Below are positions 18,230 through 32,165 of a DNA stretch of 64,000 nt, one piece after another (position 1 is the first letter of the stretch; the number at the start of each line of letters is the position of its first letter). The DNA lies in contig NZ_BJNG01000026.1 of NCBI RefSeq assembly GCF_006539565.1, forward strand, positions 1-64,000, read 5' to 3'. Below the pieces are notes generated by a model. It did not search any database. It was not told the origin of the DNA and saw only the letters and a program-made list of their open reading frames with translations. The DNA comes from Pseudonocardia hydrocarbonoxydans. Its GTDB lineage: Bacteria > Actinomycetota > Actinomycetes > Mycobacteriales > Pseudonocardiaceae. The translations under genes and the position numbers were made by a program.

Positions 18230-18287
18230 CACCAGGATCTGACACCGCGATCCGACACCGCGATCCGACACCGCGATCCGACGACCG
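18223..18287. repeat. 13-nt tandem direct repeats
   Basis: Five consecutive 13-nt units of consensus GATCYGACACCGC run from 18223 to 18287. Units 2-4 are nearly identical; units 1 and 5 are degenerate at their 3' ends. The first unit includes the stop codon of the 42-residue peptide gene. The array ends about 30 bp before the LigC-type ligase start. Possible binding array or slippage product. Confidence 0.85.
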
Positions 18288-18316
18288 GGTCCCACGGGCG
18301 CCGCCGACCGTGCACT

Positions 18317-22733
<4,417 letters not shown>

Positions 22734-22737
<4 letters not shown>

Positions 22738-24137
22738 CGACCCGGCGCCAGTTCCTGCGCCTGGCCGGTCTGGGGGCCGGGCTGGTCGCGCTCGGCGGCT
22801 GCGCGGGCGGGATGCCGGCGCCCCCGGGGCTGACGGTGCCGCTGGGTGCCGGCGAGGTCGGGATCGACCTCGCCGGCACCCGGGCCACGACGTGGGGATA
22901 CGGGGGCACCGTCCCCGGCCCGGAGATCCGGCTGCGGGCCGGCGAGACGCTGCGCGTCCCGCTCACCAACGCCCTGCCCGAGCCGACGACGGTGCACTGG
23001 CACGGGATCTCGCTGGTCAACCCGATGGACGGCACGCCGGGACTCACCCAGCCGCCGATCGACCCCGGCGCCTCCTTCGAGTACGCCTTCGCCGTGCCCG
23101 ACGCGGGGACGCACTGGTACCACGCCCACTCCGGGCACCAGCTCGACCGCGGCCTGTACGGCGCGCTGGTCGTCGAACCCGCCGCGGAGGAGCTGGCCTA
23201 CGACCGCGAGTACACCCTGCTGCTCGACGACTGGCGCGACGGCCTCGACGCCGCGCCGGCCGGTGGGCACGCCGGGCACGGCTCCCCGCCCGGCGGCTCG
23301 GGGGCCTTCGGCGGGACGGACGCCGCCGAGGACCCCGGCGGGCCCGACCGCGTCTCGTTCGGTGGCCGCTCGTACGCACTCATGCTGGTCAACGCCCGGC
23401 CCCCGGCCGACCCGGCCATATTCGAGGTGCGCCGCGGCGACCGGGTCCGGCTCCGGGTGGTCAACGCCGCCGCCGACACCGGGTTCCGGTTCGCGATCGA
23501 CGGCCATCCGCTGACCGTGACCCACAGCGACGGGATGGCGGTGCGGCCGGTCACCGTCGACGCGATCCGGATCGGGATGGGCGAGCGCTACGACGTCCTC
23601 GTCGACGCGGCCGTGCCGGGCGCCTGGCAGATCGGCGTGCTCGCCGAGGGCAAGACCGGCTTCGGCCGGGCCGTGCTGCGCCACACCGACGCGCCCGCCA
23701 CGGCCGCCCCGCCCGCCGACGCCCGTCCCGCCGAGCTCGACGGCCGGCTGCTCACCTACGACGACCTCGTCGCCACCGGCCCGTCCCGGGTCCCGGAGGC
23801 CGGGGTCCCCGACCGCACCTACGCGCTGACGCTGCGCGGCACCGACATCGACGTCGCCGGGCTCGCCCCCGGCGAGCCCCTGCCGGTGCACCACGGCGAG
23901 TGGGTGCGGGTCACCGTCCGCAACGAGGGCGCCCACCACCATCCGGTGCACCTGCACGGGCACCACTTCCAGCTGACGACCGCCGGGCGGCCCCGCAAGG
24001 ACACCGCGGTCGTGGCCGCGCGCGGCGGCGAGCTGGCGTTCGACTGGCGCGCCGACAACCCGGGCGAGTGGATGATCCACTGCCACAACCACTACCACAT
24101 GGAGGACGGGATGATGCGGACGATCAGCTACCGGTAG
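22734..24137 (+). CDS. Multicopper oxidase
   Basis: A 467-residue three-domain multicopper oxidase, probably exported through Tat because the N-terminus is TTRRQFLRLAGLGAG followed by a lipobox-like GGC. The four copper motifs are TVHWHGI, HWYHAHSGHQ, HPVHLHGHHFQ and HCHNHYHMEDGMM. The axial position of the type 1 site is Met. A His/Gly-rich insert (GGHAGHGSPP) sits between domains 1 and 2. Likely roles are cuprous or metal oxidation at the cell surface; the natural substrate is unknown. It is coupled to the upstream lipoprotein and ends in a 10-nt convergent overlap with the next gene. Confidence 0.95.
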
Positions 24138-24664
24138 TGGGTGCCGCGCAGCCGCGCGACCAGGCCGGACCGGTACGCCGACGCGGCCCACAGCAGCGCC
24201 CCGGCGCCCAGCCCGACGAGCCCGCGCGGGTAGAGCTGGCCCACCGAGTTCAGCGCCAGGAACGCGCCCAGCGCGGCGAGCAGCAGCAACGCCGCGCCCA
24301 GCAGCAGGTAGGTGCGGTCGCCCAGCAGCGACGAGGCCGGCACCAGCAGCGCACCGATCACCCCGAACCCGAGCGGCACCGCCAGCTCGCCGTACGGGGT
24401 GAACCCCAGCAGCGCCGAGCAGCCGACGATCGCGATCAGCCCGACCACGGCCAGCCGCAGCAGGCGGCGGCTGCGCCAGCGCTCCATCGGCCGTTCCGCG
24501 GCGTCCCGGCTGCCGACGACGACCAGCCACACCGTCACCGCGATCCCGGCGGCCAGCACTACCGTGCCCGTGCCCGCGTCCAGCGCCGAACTCCCCACCA
24601 ACCACCCGGCACCACCGCCCAGTGCGAGCACCGCGGCGGCGGAGAGCGTGACCGTCCTCGCCAT
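24128..24664 (-). CDS. Multi-pass membrane protein, unknown
   Basis: A 178-residue hydrophobic protein with about six predicted helices (VLALGGGAGWLVGSS, VVLAAGIAVTVWLVVVG, LAVVGLIAIVGCSALLG, LAVPLGFGVIGALLV, LLLGAALLLLAALGAFLAL, GLVGLGAGALLW). I do not recognise the family. It overlaps the multicopper oxidase tail by 10 nt and is divergent from the Rieske protein gene. The ATG at 24664 is chosen, with GAGAAG just upstream; a GTG three codons earlier is possible. Confidence 0.7.
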   Translation of the reverse strand: MARTVTLSAAAVLALGGGAGWLVGSSALDAGTGTVVLAAGIAVTVWLVVVGSRDAAERPMERWRSRRLLRLAVVGLIAIVGCSALLGFTPYGELAVPLGFGVIGALLVPASSLLGDRTYLLLGAALLLLAALGAFLALNSVGQLYPRGLVGLGAGALLWAASAYRSGLVARLRGTHYR

Positions 24665-24744
24665 GCTTCTCACGGTATCGCTACGCCCGGCTGTGCCAGT
24701 GTTGGCCCGGACGCCCCGCTCCCCACCACCACCTGGAGTACTCC

Positions 24745-25143
24745 GTGCCCCACTCCCCGCTGGACCGCCGCACCGTCGTCGTCGGTGCCGCGGCGCTGAC
24801 CGCAGGCCTGGCCGTCGCCGGCTGCTCGGCCGCGACCACCTCCGCCCCCGTCGCCGCGGACGGGCCGCTGGGCCCCACCAGCGACGTCCCCGTCGGGGGC
24901 GCCACGATCTTCGCCGACCGCGCGGTCGTCGTCACCCAGGCCACGGCGGGCAGCTTCGCCGCGTTCTCCACCGTGTGCCCGCACCAGGGCTGCAACGTCA
25001 ACGCCGTGGACGGTGCGGCGATCGTCTGCCCGTGCCACGACAGCCGCTTCGACCTCTCCGGCGCCGTGCTCACCGGGCCCGCCCAGTCGGGGCTGGCGAG
25101 CGTGCCCGTCACGGTGTCGGGCACCGAGCTCACCCTCGGCTGA
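24745..25143 (+). CDS. Rieske [2Fe-2S] lipoprotein
   Basis: A 132-residue exported Rieske protein. The Tat-like N-terminus (LDRRTVVVGAAALTAGLAVAGC) ends in a lipobox. The iron-sulfur ligands are CPHQGC and CPCHDSRFD, matching the Rieske boxes C-x-H and C-x-x-H. Single-domain Rieske lipoproteins of this kind are common in actinobacteria as electron carriers of unknown partner. It sits 3' of the copper genes, suggesting extracytoplasmic redox function. The stop overlaps the convergent methyltransferase by 14 nt. Confidence 0.93.
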   Translation: MPHSPLDRRTVVVGAAALTAGLAVAGCSAATTSAPVAADGPLGPTSDVPVGGATIFADRAVVVTQATAGSFAAFSTVCPHQGCNVNAVDGAAIVCPCHDSRFDLSGAVLTGPAQSGLASVPVTVSGTELTLG

Positions 25144-25807
25144 ACCGCCGCACGTGCACCCGGTAGCCCACCGGGATCTCCAGGCCCGGCACGGCCGCGA
25201 GCGCGCGGTCGGCCGTGGCCCGGGAGAACTCGATGCGCAGCACCGCCTCCAGCGTCGCGCGGTCCAGGAACGCCCAGCGGGTGGCGACGCGGCGCAGCGA
25301 GAACCCGCGCCGGACGAAGAACCGCTCGGCCGCCACGGGGTCGTAGTGCGGGATGTCGGCGCGCATCCAGTCGCCGTAGGGGGCCACGGTGGCGTCCAGG
25401 TCGACGATCGCGAGCGCCCCGCCGGGACGCAGCACGCGGCGCGCCTCGGCCAGCCCCGGCTCGCAGCCCGCCCCGAAGAAGTAGGCGGTGCGCGCGTGGA
25501 GCAGATCGACCGAGGACGGCGGCAGCGGCAGCGCCGCGGCGCCGCCCTCCAGGACCGTCAGCCCGCGCCGCCGGGCCCGCTCGACGAGCGGCGGGTGCGG
25601 CTCCACCCCGATCACCGAGGCCGCCTCGCGGGCGAACACCGGCAGGTGGAAGCCGTCGCCGCAGCCGACGTCGACCACGTCGGCGCCTGCCCACGGGGCG
25701 TCGGCGCGCAGCGCGTCCCAGATGGCGCCGTCGACGTCCTGCGCGCGGTTCTCCTGCTCGTAGACCTCGGGCCAGTTCCAGAGATTGGGGCTGGGGATGG
25801 TGCTCAT
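25130..25807 (-). CDS. Class I SAM-dependent methyltransferase
   Basis: A 225-residue methyltransferase. Motif I is VVDVGCGDGFHLPVFA, strand 2 ends VIGVEPHPPLVERA, and motif IV region is VDLLHARTAYFFG followed by RRVLRPGGALAIVDLD. The N-terminal sequence SPNLWNWPEVYEQENRAQD is typical of an actinobacterial family adjacent to cdsA. The substrate is unknown. The ATG start overlaps the cdsA stop (ATGA). Confidence 0.88.
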   Translation of the reverse strand: MSTIPSPNLWNWPEVYEQENRAQDVDGAIWDALRADAPWAGADVVDVGCGDGFHLPVFAREAASVIGVEPHPPLVERARRRGLTVLEGGAAALPLPPSSVDLLHARTAYFFGAGCEPGLAEARRVLRPGGALAIVDLDATVAPYGDWMRADIPHYDPVAAERFFVRRGFSLRRVATRWAFLDRATLEAVLRIEFSRATADRALAAVPGLEIPVGYRVHVRRFSRG

Positions 25808-26706
25808 ACCGGGACGAGCACGCTCAGCACCAGCCAGGCGACGACCGCGGTGGGCAGCAGCGAGTCGAGCCGGTCCATCATGCCGCCGTGGCCGGGCAGC
25901 AGGTTCCCCATGTCCTTGATGCCCAGGTCGCGCTTGATCATCGACTCGACGAGGTCGCCCAGCGTCGCGGAGACCACCAGCAGCGAGCCGGTGAGCACGC
26001 CGACCAGCCACGGCCCGCCCAGGAACAGGTGCACGCACAGCGCCCCGGTGGCCATGCCCGCGAGCTGCGAGCCGGCGAAACCCTCCCAGGACTTCTTCGG
26101 GCTGATCGTCGGCGCCATCGGGTGGCGGCCGAACAGCACCCCGGCCGCGTAGCCCCCGACGTCGGAGGCGATGACCGGGAGCATGAACGTCAGGATCCGG
26201 CCGAGCCCGTCGGGCGCCACCGTCATCAGCACGGCGAAACCGCAGCACATCGGCACGTAGGCGGCGGTGAACACGGTGGCGGTGACGTCGCGGACGTAGT
26301 GCGAGGCACCCCCGCGCATCCGCCACAGCAGGGTGGCCACCATCGTCAGCGCGAAGGAGCCGGCCAGCCCCGCGACGCCGAACGGCCAGGCCAGCCAGAT
26401 CGTCAGCTGCCCCCCGACGAGCACCACCGGGAGCGGCACCTCGATGCCCGCCCCGCGCCGCAACGCCCCGGCCAGCTCCCAGGTGGCGATGGCCGCCGAC
26501 ACCGCCAGCACCGCGATGAAGAAGAACCGCACGATCAGCAGCGACGACAGGATGATCGCGCCCATCGACAGGCCCACCGCGATCGCCGCGAACAGGTTCC
26601 GCCCCAGCCGCGCCGACTTCGGGACGCGTGGCACCGCCGACTCGCCGGGGGTCAGTGGTGACCCGGCGGCCGCGAACGGCAGGTCACGCGATGCGGAGGT
26701 GGACAC
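25804..26706 (-). CDS. cdsA: Phosphatidate cytidylyltransferase
   Basis: CDP-diacylglycerol synthase, an integral membrane enzyme of phospholipid synthesis. The 300-residue protein has about eight membrane helices and the C-terminal signature SMIKRDLGIKDMGNLLPGHG followed by GGMMDRLDS. Earlier landmarks are ASDVGGYAAGVLFG and ISPKKSWEGFAGS. It follows frr in the usual frr-cdsA order, with only four bases between stop and start, and is coupled downstream to the methyltransferase. Confidence 0.96.
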   Translation of the reverse strand: MSTSASRDLPFAAAGSPLTPGESAVPRVPKSARLGRNLFAAIAVGLSMGAIILSSLLIVRFFFIAVLAVSAAIATWELAGALRRGAGIEVPLPVVLVGGQLTIWLAWPFGVAGLAGSFALTMVATLLWRMRGGASHYVRDVTATVFTAAYVPMCCGFAVLMTVAPDGLGRILTFMLPVIASDVGGYAAGVLFGRHPMAPTISPKKSWEGFAGSQLAGMATGALCVHLFLGGPWLVGVLTGSLLVVSATLGDLVESMIKRDLGIKDMGNLLPGHGGMMDRLDSLLPTAVVAWLVLSVLVPV

Positions 26707-26710
26707 CGGC

Positions 26711-27268
26711 TCAGACTTCGAGGAGTTCGGCTTCCTTGTGCTTCACCAGGTCGTCGATCTGGTGGACGTACCGGTCGACGGTGGCCTGCAGCTCCTTCTC
26801 GGCCCGGGCCACCTCGTCCTCGCCCGCCTCGCCGTCCTTGACGATCCGGCCGAGCTCGTCCATCGCCTTGCGGCGCACGCTGCGGACGGTGACCCGCGCG
26901 TCCTCGCCCTTGCTCCGCGCGACCTTGACCATCTCGCGGCGGCGCTCCTCGGACAGCTGCGGGATGACGCACCGGATGATCTGGCCGTCGTTGCCGGGGT
27001 TGAGCCCGAGGTCGGACTCGCGGATGGCCTTCTCCAGCGCCTTGAGCGAGCTCGCGTCGTACGGCTTGATGATCACCATGCGGGCCTCCGGGATGGAGAT
27101 CGAGGCCAGCTGGTTGATCGGGGTCATCGCGCCGTAGTAGTCGACCACGACCCGGGAGAACATGTTCGGCGTGGCGCGGCCGGTGCGGACCGAGGCGAGG
27201 TCGTCCTTGGCGACGGAGACGGCCTTCTCCATCTTCTCCTCGGCGTCGAAGAGCGTCTCGTCGATCAC
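26711..27268 (-). CDS. frr: Ribosome recycling factor
   Basis: RRF, which splits post-termination ribosomes together with EF-G. The 185-residue length is standard. Key segments are [46 protein letters not shown] and [14 protein letters not shown]. The GTG at 27268 preceded by GAAAGGTAGG is chosen over open frame further upstream. It follows pyrH by seven bases, as in most bacteria. Confidence 0.97.
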   Translation of the reverse strand: MIDETLFDAEEKMEKAVSVAKDDLASVRTGRATPNMFSRVVVDYYGAMTPINQLASISIPEARMVIIKPYDASSLKALEKAIRESDLGLNPGNDGQIIRCVIPQLSEERRREMVKVARSKGEDARVTVRSVRRKAMDELGRIVKDGEAGEDEVARAEKELQATVDRYVHQIDDLVKHKEAELLEV

Positions 27269-27275
27269 GACGTAC

Positions 27276-28028
27276 CTACCTTTCCCCTGGCGTACTGACC
27301 AGCGTCCCGATCCTCTCACCCCGCACCGCGCGGGCGATGTTGCCCTCGATGAGCAGGTTGAACACGATGATCGGCATCCTGTTGTCCATGCAGAGGCTGA
27401 AGGCGGTGGCGTCGGCGACCTTGAGCCCCTGCTCCAGCACCTCGCGGTGGGTGATCTCCTCGTACAGCTTCGCGCCCGGGTCGAGCTTCGGGTCGGCGGT
27501 GAACACGCCGTCGACGCCCTTGGCCAGCAGCAACGCCTCGGCGCCGATCTCCAGCGCCCGCTGCGCACCGGCGGTGTCGGTGGAGAAGTAGGGCATGCCC
27601 ACCCCCGCGCCGAAGATCACGACGCGGCCCTTCTCCAGGTGCCGGATCGCGCGCCGCGGGATGTAGGCCTCGGCGACCTGCCCCATCGTGATGGCGGTCT
27701 GCACGCGCGTGTCGATGTGGTGCTCGCGCTCCAGGAAGTCCTGCATCGCCAGGCAGTTCATGACGGTGCCGAGCATGCCCATGTAGTCGGCCCGGGACCG
27801 TTCCATGCCCCGGTCCTGCAGCTCGGCGCCGCGGAAGAAGTTGCCGCCGCCGATGACGACCGCCACCTGCGCCCCCGAGGCGACGACCTCGGCGATCTGC
27901 CGGGCGACGGTCTCGACGACCTCGGGGTCGACACCGACGGCACCACCGCCGAACATCTCCCCGCCGAGCTTGAGGAGCACTCGGCGGAATCCGGGACGGT
28001 GGTCGGTGTCGACTCCGGGTTCGGTCAT
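27276..28028 (-). CDS. pyrH: Uridylate kinase
   Basis: UMP kinase of the amino-acid kinase fold, making UDP for nucleotide and wall precursor synthesis. The 250-residue protein has [13 protein letters not shown] at the phosphate-binding start, [11 protein letters not shown], the ATP-site [16 protein letters not shown], and [17 protein letters not shown]. The ATG overlaps the tsf stop (TGATG), so synthesis is coupled to EF-Ts. Confidence 0.97.
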   Translation of the reverse strand: MTEPGVDTDHRPGFRRVLLKLGGEMFGGGAVGVDPEVVETVARQIAEVVASGAQVAVVIGGGNFFRGAELQDRGMERSRADYMGMLGTVMNCLAMQDFLEREHHIDTRVQTAITMGQVAEAYIPRRAIRHLEKGRVVIFGAGVGMPYFSTDTAGAQRALEIGAEALLLAKGVDGVFTADPKLDPGAKLYEEITHREVLEQGLKVADATAFSLCMDNRMPIIVFNLLIEGNIARAVRGERIGTLVSTPGER

Positions 28029-28843
28029 CAGGCCTGGCCGACCTCGAAGCGCGCGAACGTCTTGACGGTGACGCCGGCCTCGTCGAGCAGGGCCTTCACG
28101 GTCTTCTTCGAGTCCTGCACCGACGGCTGCTCGAGCAGCACGACGTCCTTGTAGAAGCCGTTGATCCGGCCGTCGACGATGCGGGGCAGCACCTGCTCGG
28201 GCTTGCCCTCCTCGCGGGCGGTGGCCTCGGCGATGCGGCGCTCGTTCTCGATCACCTCGGCCGGGACCTCGTCGCGCGTGGTGTACGCCGGGCGGGCCGC
28301 GGCGATGTGCATCGCCACACCCTTGACGACGTTCTCGTCGGCCCCGTCGTAGCTGACCAGCGCGCCGATCGCGGGCGGCAGGTCCGACGCGCGGCGGTGC
28401 AGGTACAGCGCCACCGGGCCGTCGACGTGGATGTAGCGCTTGAGCTCGAGCTTCTCGCCGATGCGGGCCGAGAGCGCGAGGACGGCGTCCTCGACGGTGC
28501 CGTCGTCGAGCTTCGCCGCCTTCAGCGCGTCGAGGTCGGCGGGCTTGTCGGCCACGGCGACCCGCAGGATCGCGTCGGCGAGCTTCTGGAAGTCCTCGCT
28601 CTTGGCGACGAAGTCGGTCTCGCAGTTGAGCTGGACCATCGTGCCGCCCTCGGCGACGACGAGGCCGTTGGCCGTCTCGCGGCCGGCGCGCTTGTCGATG
28701 TCCTTCGCGCCCTTGATGCGCAGCAGCTCGACGGACTTGTCGAAGTCGCCGTCGGACTCCTCGAGCGCCTTCTTGCAGTCCATCATCCCGGACCCGGTGA
28801 GGTCGCGGAGCTTCTTGACGTCGGCGGCGGTGTAGTTCGCCAT
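28028..28843 (-). CDS. tsf: Elongation factor Ts
   Basis: EF-Ts, nucleotide exchange factor for EF-Tu, 271 residues. The N-terminal UBA-like domain ([20 protein letters not shown]) and the TDFVAKS motif, which contacts EF-Tu, are present. The dimerisation domain continues to [17 protein letters not shown]. It follows rpsB after a 71-bp spacer that carries a strong hairpin. Confidence 0.97.
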   Translation of the reverse strand: MANYTAADVKKLRDLTGSGMMDCKKALEESDGDFDKSVELLRIKGAKDIDKRAGRETANGLVVAEGGTMVQLNCETDFVAKSEDFQKLADAILRVAVADKPADLDALKAAKLDDGTVEDAVLALSARIGEKLELKRYIHVDGPVALYLHRRASDLPPAIGALVSYDGADENVVKGVAMHIAAARPAYTTRDEVPAEVIENERRIAEATAREEGKPEQVLPRIVDGRINGFYKDVVLLEQPSVQDSKKTVKALLDEAGVTVKTFARFEVGQA

Positions 28844-28876
28844 GGTGAGTCTTCGTCCTTCGTCGATGCGACCGGA

Positions 28877-28909
28877 ACCGCCCCGGGCCGGTGTACGGCC
28901 CGGGGCGGT
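28877..28909 (-). terminator. Hairpin between rpsB and tsf
   Basis: A perfect 13-bp GC-rich stem (ACCGCCCCGGGCC at 28877-28889 paired with 28897-28909) with a 7-nt loop, starting six bases after the rpsB stop. There is no U-tract. It is likely a partial terminator, attenuator or mRNA-stability element setting the ratio of S2 to EF-Ts. Confidence 0.65.
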
Positions 28910-28914
28910 GGCGG

Positions 28915-29802
28915 TCAGCTGGCGGTCTGGGTGCCGTTGCTGGTGGTGGCCGGCGCGGGCTCGGCGGCCGGGTTGGGCGCCTCCGCCGGTGCCGAGGCGG
29001 CGGTGAGGCTCGCCCCGTCGGAGCCGGCGCCGCTGGTGAGCAGCTCCTGCTCCCACTCGGCGAGCGGCTCCTCGGCCGCGGCCTTCTCCTCGCCGCCGTC
29101 GCCACCGCGGGCGCGCGAGCGCTGCATCAGGCCGTCGGCCGCCGCCTGCGCCACGACCTTGGTCAGCAGCGCCGCGGAACGGATCGCGTCGTCGTTGCCC
29201 GGGATCGGGAAGTCGACCTCGTCGGGGTCGCAGTTGGTGTCCAGGATGGAGACGACCGGGATGCCCAGCTTGCGGGCCTCGCCGACGGCGATGTGCTCCT
29301 TCTTGGTGTCGACGATCCACACCGCGCTCGGGACCTTGGTCATGTCCCGGATCCCGCCGAGCGTCTTCTCGAGCTTGGTCTTCTCGCGGGTGAGCATGAG
29401 GATCTCCTTCTTGGTGCGACCCTCGAAGCCCCCCGTCTGCTCCATCGTCTCGAGCTCCTTCATCCGCTGAAGGCGCTTGTGGACGGTCTGGAAGTTGGTG
29501 AGCATGCCGCCCAGCCAGCGCTGGTTGACATACGGCATGTTGACGCGGCCCGCCTCGTCGGCGATGGCCTCCTGCGCCTGCTTCTTCGTGCCCACGAACA
29601 TGATCGTGCCGCCGTGCGCGACGGTCTCGCGCACGAACTCGTAGGCCCGGTCGATGTAGGACAGCGTCTGCTGCAGGTCGATGATGTAGATGCCGTTGCG
29701 CTCGGTGAGGATGTAGCGCTTCATCTTCGGGTTCCAGCGTCGGGTCTGGTGCCCGAAGTGCACGCCGCTGTCGAGCAGCTGCTTCATGGTGACGACGGCC
29801 AT
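28915..29802 (-). CDS. rpsB: 30S ribosomal protein S2
   Basis: Ribosomal protein S2, 295 residues. The family core is clear: [58 protein letters not shown] and [21 protein letters not shown] split across residues 10-200. The C-terminal tail is a long acidic Ala/Pro-rich extension (about 70 residues) typical of actinobacteria. It heads the rpsB-tsf-pyrH-frr-cdsA row. Confidence 0.97.
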   Translation of the reverse strand: MAVVTMKQLLDSGVHFGHQTRRWNPKMKRYILTERNGIYIIDLQQTLSYIDRAYEFVRETVAHGGTIMFVGTKKQAQEAIADEAGRVNMPYVNQRWLGGMLTNFQTVHKRLQRMKELETMEQTGGFEGRTKKEILMLTREKTKLEKTLGGIRDMTKVPSAVWIVDTKKEHIAVGEARKLGIPVVSILDTNCDPDEVDFPIPGNDDAIRSAALLTKVVAQAAADGLMQRSRARGGDGGEEKAAAEEPLAEWEQELLTSGAGSDGASLTAASAPAEAPNPAAEPAPATTSNGTQTAS

Positions 29803-30319
29803 GGCCGGTGTTCACCTCTCGGTCGGGGCGCGGCCTGAGCAGTTCGACATCACTGCGGGCCACGCGGGCGGTTGTGCGGAGCGCCGGTCGGCGGTTCCGC
29901 CCTGGCGCCGCGTCGGCGTCCGGACCCACCGGTGAACGACACCTGCGGGACCGCCCGGCCACCGATCCCGCCCCGTGGAGTGCGCGGGGTGGGTACGCGA
30001 GCGCGCGAAGTCACCCCGGGCAAACGGGGTGCAGGTCGAGTGTACGCCGGGGCCCGGGTGCCCCTCACCGGGCGTCCGCCAGCTGTCCACCTCGCCCCGG
30101 CCCCGTCCACAGGACCGCGGCACGGCCCGCCGTCCCGGCCGATGCGCGGCAGCCTGGGGGCATGGACCGAGACGCCCGGGGCGGGTGGTGACGGCCCCGC
30201 CGGTCGCCCGTCCGGGAGGCGGCGGAGCGGCGGGTGGCGCAGTGGCGAGGGGGAGACGGACGGGCGGTGTGCGGGCGGAAAGCGGCGAGGTGGGCGGGGG
30301 CGAGGTGGGCGGAGACCAG
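29803..30319. other. rpsB/M23 divergent intergenic region
   Basis: About 517 bp between rpsB (minus) and the M23 peptidase (plus). It should hold the rpsB promoter and leader, though I could not place -10/-35 boxes with confidence. A hairpin CACCCCG-ggcaaa-CGGGGTG lies at 30012-30031, about 210 bp upstream of rpsB. The right end begins the 15-nt tandem repeats. The many GC-rich open frames here look spurious. Confidence 0.5.
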
Positions 30320-30361
30320 ATGGGCGGAGACGAGATGGGCGGAGACGAGGTGGGCAGGGGC
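30287..30361 (+). repeat. 15-nt tandem repeats containing ribosome-binding site and start codon
   Basis: Five in-phase 15-nt units (consensus GAGRTGGGCGGAGAC) run from 30287 to 30361. Units 2 and 3 carry GGAG spaced five bases from the ATG of the following unit; unit 4 does so before a GTG. The array therefore offers several equivalent initiation sites in the same frame for the M23 peptidase gene, encoding GGDEM-type pentapeptide repeats if translated. Confidence 0.8.
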
Positions 30362-31264
30362 GGGGACGGCGGCGCTCCGGTGGGCGAGGCGGTGGCCGTC
30401 GCACAGGTGGACGTCGCTCGCACACCCTCCAACCCGTGCGACCGGCCACAGCGTGTGCGACGGCGCGCGGTGTGGGCGTGTGGCGCGTCGGTCGGGGTGG
30501 TGCTGGTCGTCGTCGCCCTCGTCGTCGGGGTCGTCGGGGATCCGGGGTCGATTCCGGTCACCGGGGCCGCCGCGGGGGCGGTCCTCGTCGCGGCACCGGC
30601 ACCCGCGATCGCCGCGGCCGCTTCACCGGCACCCACGGTCGCCGCGGCAGCGGTCCCGCCACCGGCATCCCCGGCGCGTGCCGGACCGGTCCCGGCACCG
30701 CCTGGGCCGCCCCTGCCTCCGCCCGCACCCGTCCCGCCACTCCCCGGGCCGGTCCCGCCGCTTCCCTCACCCGTCCCGCCACCCCCCGGACCGGGGCCGT
30801 CACCCGTACCGGGGGCGGGGGTCCCGGCGCCCGGCGCGGGGTACGCGTGGCCGCTGCTCCCGGCACCGCCGGTGCGCACGCCGTTCCGCGCCCCGGAGCA
30901 CGCCTACGGGCCCGGGCACCGCGGCGTCGACCTCGCGGGCGTGCCGGGACAGCCGGTGCTGGCCGCACGGGGCGGCACGGTGGTGTTCGCGGGCGCGGTC
31001 GGTGGGCGGCCGCTGGTGTCGGTGCAGCACGACGACGGCCTGCGGACCACCTACGAGCCGGTGGAACCCGCCGTCACCACGGGACAGGTGGTGCCGGCGG
31101 GGGCCGTGCTCGGGTCGCTGGCACCTGACCACCCCGGCTGTCCCGATCCGGCCTGCCTGCACTGGGGCGCGCGCCGCGACCGCACCGTCTACGTCGACCC
31201 GCTCGTGCTGCTGCTCCCGCCGCGGGTCCGCCTGCTGCCGGTGCCCGACCCGTGGCCGGGCTGA
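30320..31264 (+). CDS. M23 family metallopeptidase (LytM-like), membrane-anchored
   Basis: The protein (314 residues from the ATG at 30320) has a transmembrane helix (ASVGVVLVVVALVVGVVG), a long Pro/Ala-rich linker of more than 100 residues, and a C-terminal peptidase_M23 domain. The domain shows GPGHRGVDLAGVPGQPVLAARGGTVVFAG (H-x-x-x-D zinc motif) and CLHWGARRD (the H-x-H-like end). It would act on wall peptide cross-links outside the cell or activate amidases. It lies between rpsB and whiG, as the M23 gene Rv2891 lies near rpsB in mycobacteria. The start is uncertain because of the tandem repeats. Confidence 0.8.
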   Translation: MGGDEMGGDEVGRGGDGGAPVGEAVAVAQVDVARTPSNPCDRPQRVRRRAVWACGASVGVVLVVVALVVGVVGDPGSIPVTGAAAGAVLVAAPAPAIAAAASPAPTVAAAAVPPPASPARAGPVPAPPGPPLPPPAPVPPLPGPVPPLPSPVPPPPGPGPSPVPGAGVPAPGAGYAWPLLPAPPVRTPFRAPEHAYGPGHRGVDLAGVPGQPVLAARGGTVVFAGAVGGRPLVSVQHDDGLRTTYEPVEPAVTTGQVVPAGAVLGSLAPDHPGCPDPACLHWGARRDRTVYVDPLVLLLPPRVRLLPVPDPWPG

Positions 31265-31268
31265 CGGG

Positions 31269-32165
31269 TCACCCGGCCGCCAGCTCCTGCAGCCGCCCGC
31301 GCAGGCGCCCGACCAGCCGGGTGTGCAGCTGGCACACCCGGGACTCGGTGACGCCGAGGCAGCGGCCGATCTCGGCGAGCGTGCGGTTCTCCAGGTAGTA
31401 CATCTGCACCACCAGCCGGTCGCGCTCCCCGAGCTGGGCCACCGCGACGGAGAGCTGCCGGTACGTCTCCCGGGCCTGGACCACCGCCATCGGGTCCGGT
31501 GCGGTGTCGTCGGCGAGCACCTCGGAGAGCCCGCCCCCCTCGTCCATCGCCTCGACGCTCACCAGCTGCACGTGCCGGCCCGCCGTCCGCAGCTCGCGCA
31601 GTGCCACACCCAGGTCCGCGGCCAGCTCGTGGTCGGTGGCCGCGCGGGCCAGGCGGGCGTCGAGTCGCTGGCGGGCCCGGTCGAACTCCCGCGCCCGCCC
31701 CCGGATGGTGCGCGGCACCCAGTCCTGGGCGCGCAGCTCGTCGAGGATCGCGCCCCGGATGCGTTGCGCCGCGTAGCTCTCGAAGCGCGGGCAGCGCTCC
31801 GGGTCGAACCGCTCCACGGCGTCGATGAGACCGAAGACGCCGGACTGGACCAGGTCGGACAGGTCGACGTGGCCGGGCAGTCCGGCGGCGGTGCGGTGCG
31901 CGACCGCCCGGACGAGCGGGGTGTAGTGGACGAGCAGCCGGTCGCGAACCGGGCGTGTCGGCCCGGCCAGGTAGGACTTCCAGAGCTGCTCGACGGGCGT
32001 GCCCGCCCCGGGTGCCGCGACGGCGGGGCCCGCAGCCACCACCGGAGCCCGCTCCGTCAGCTCCTGCTCGCGCTTGGCGAGCGCCGCGACCACGGCCCCG
32101 CCCAGACCGGTGAGCTGCACCGATCGATCCAGGACCGCGCTACGCCCTGGGGTGTGCCTGCTCAT
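31269..32165 (-). CDS. whiG: RNA polymerase sigma factor, WhiG/FliA family
   Basis: A sigma-70 family member of the FliA/WhiG group, 298 residues. Region 2 is seen in [43 protein letters not shown] and [25 protein letters not shown]. Region 3 follows ([18 protein letters not shown]), and region 4 in [31 protein letters not shown]. In Streptomyces WhiG controls spore formation. The N-terminal 55 residues are not conserved, so the true start may be further in. It overlaps the end of xerC by 26 nt. Confidence 0.88.
   Translation of the reverse strand: MSRHTPGRSAVLDRSVQLTGLGGAVVAALAKREQELTERAPVVAAGPAVAAPGAGTPVEQLWKSYLAGPTRPVRDRLLVHYTPLVRAVAHRTAAGLPGHVDLSDLVQSGVFGLIDAVERFDPERCPRFESYAAQRIRGAILDELRAQDWVPRTIRGRAREFDRARQRLDARLARAATDHELAADLGVALRELRTAGRHVQLVSVEAMDEGGGLSEVLADDTAPDPMAVVQARETYRQLSVAVAQLGERDRLVVQMYYLENRTLAEIGRCLGVTESRVCQLHTRLVGRLRGRLQELAAG

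Noticed and set aside
18223..18287. CRISPR array
   Set aside because: The 13-nt units are contiguous with no spacers and there are no cas genes.
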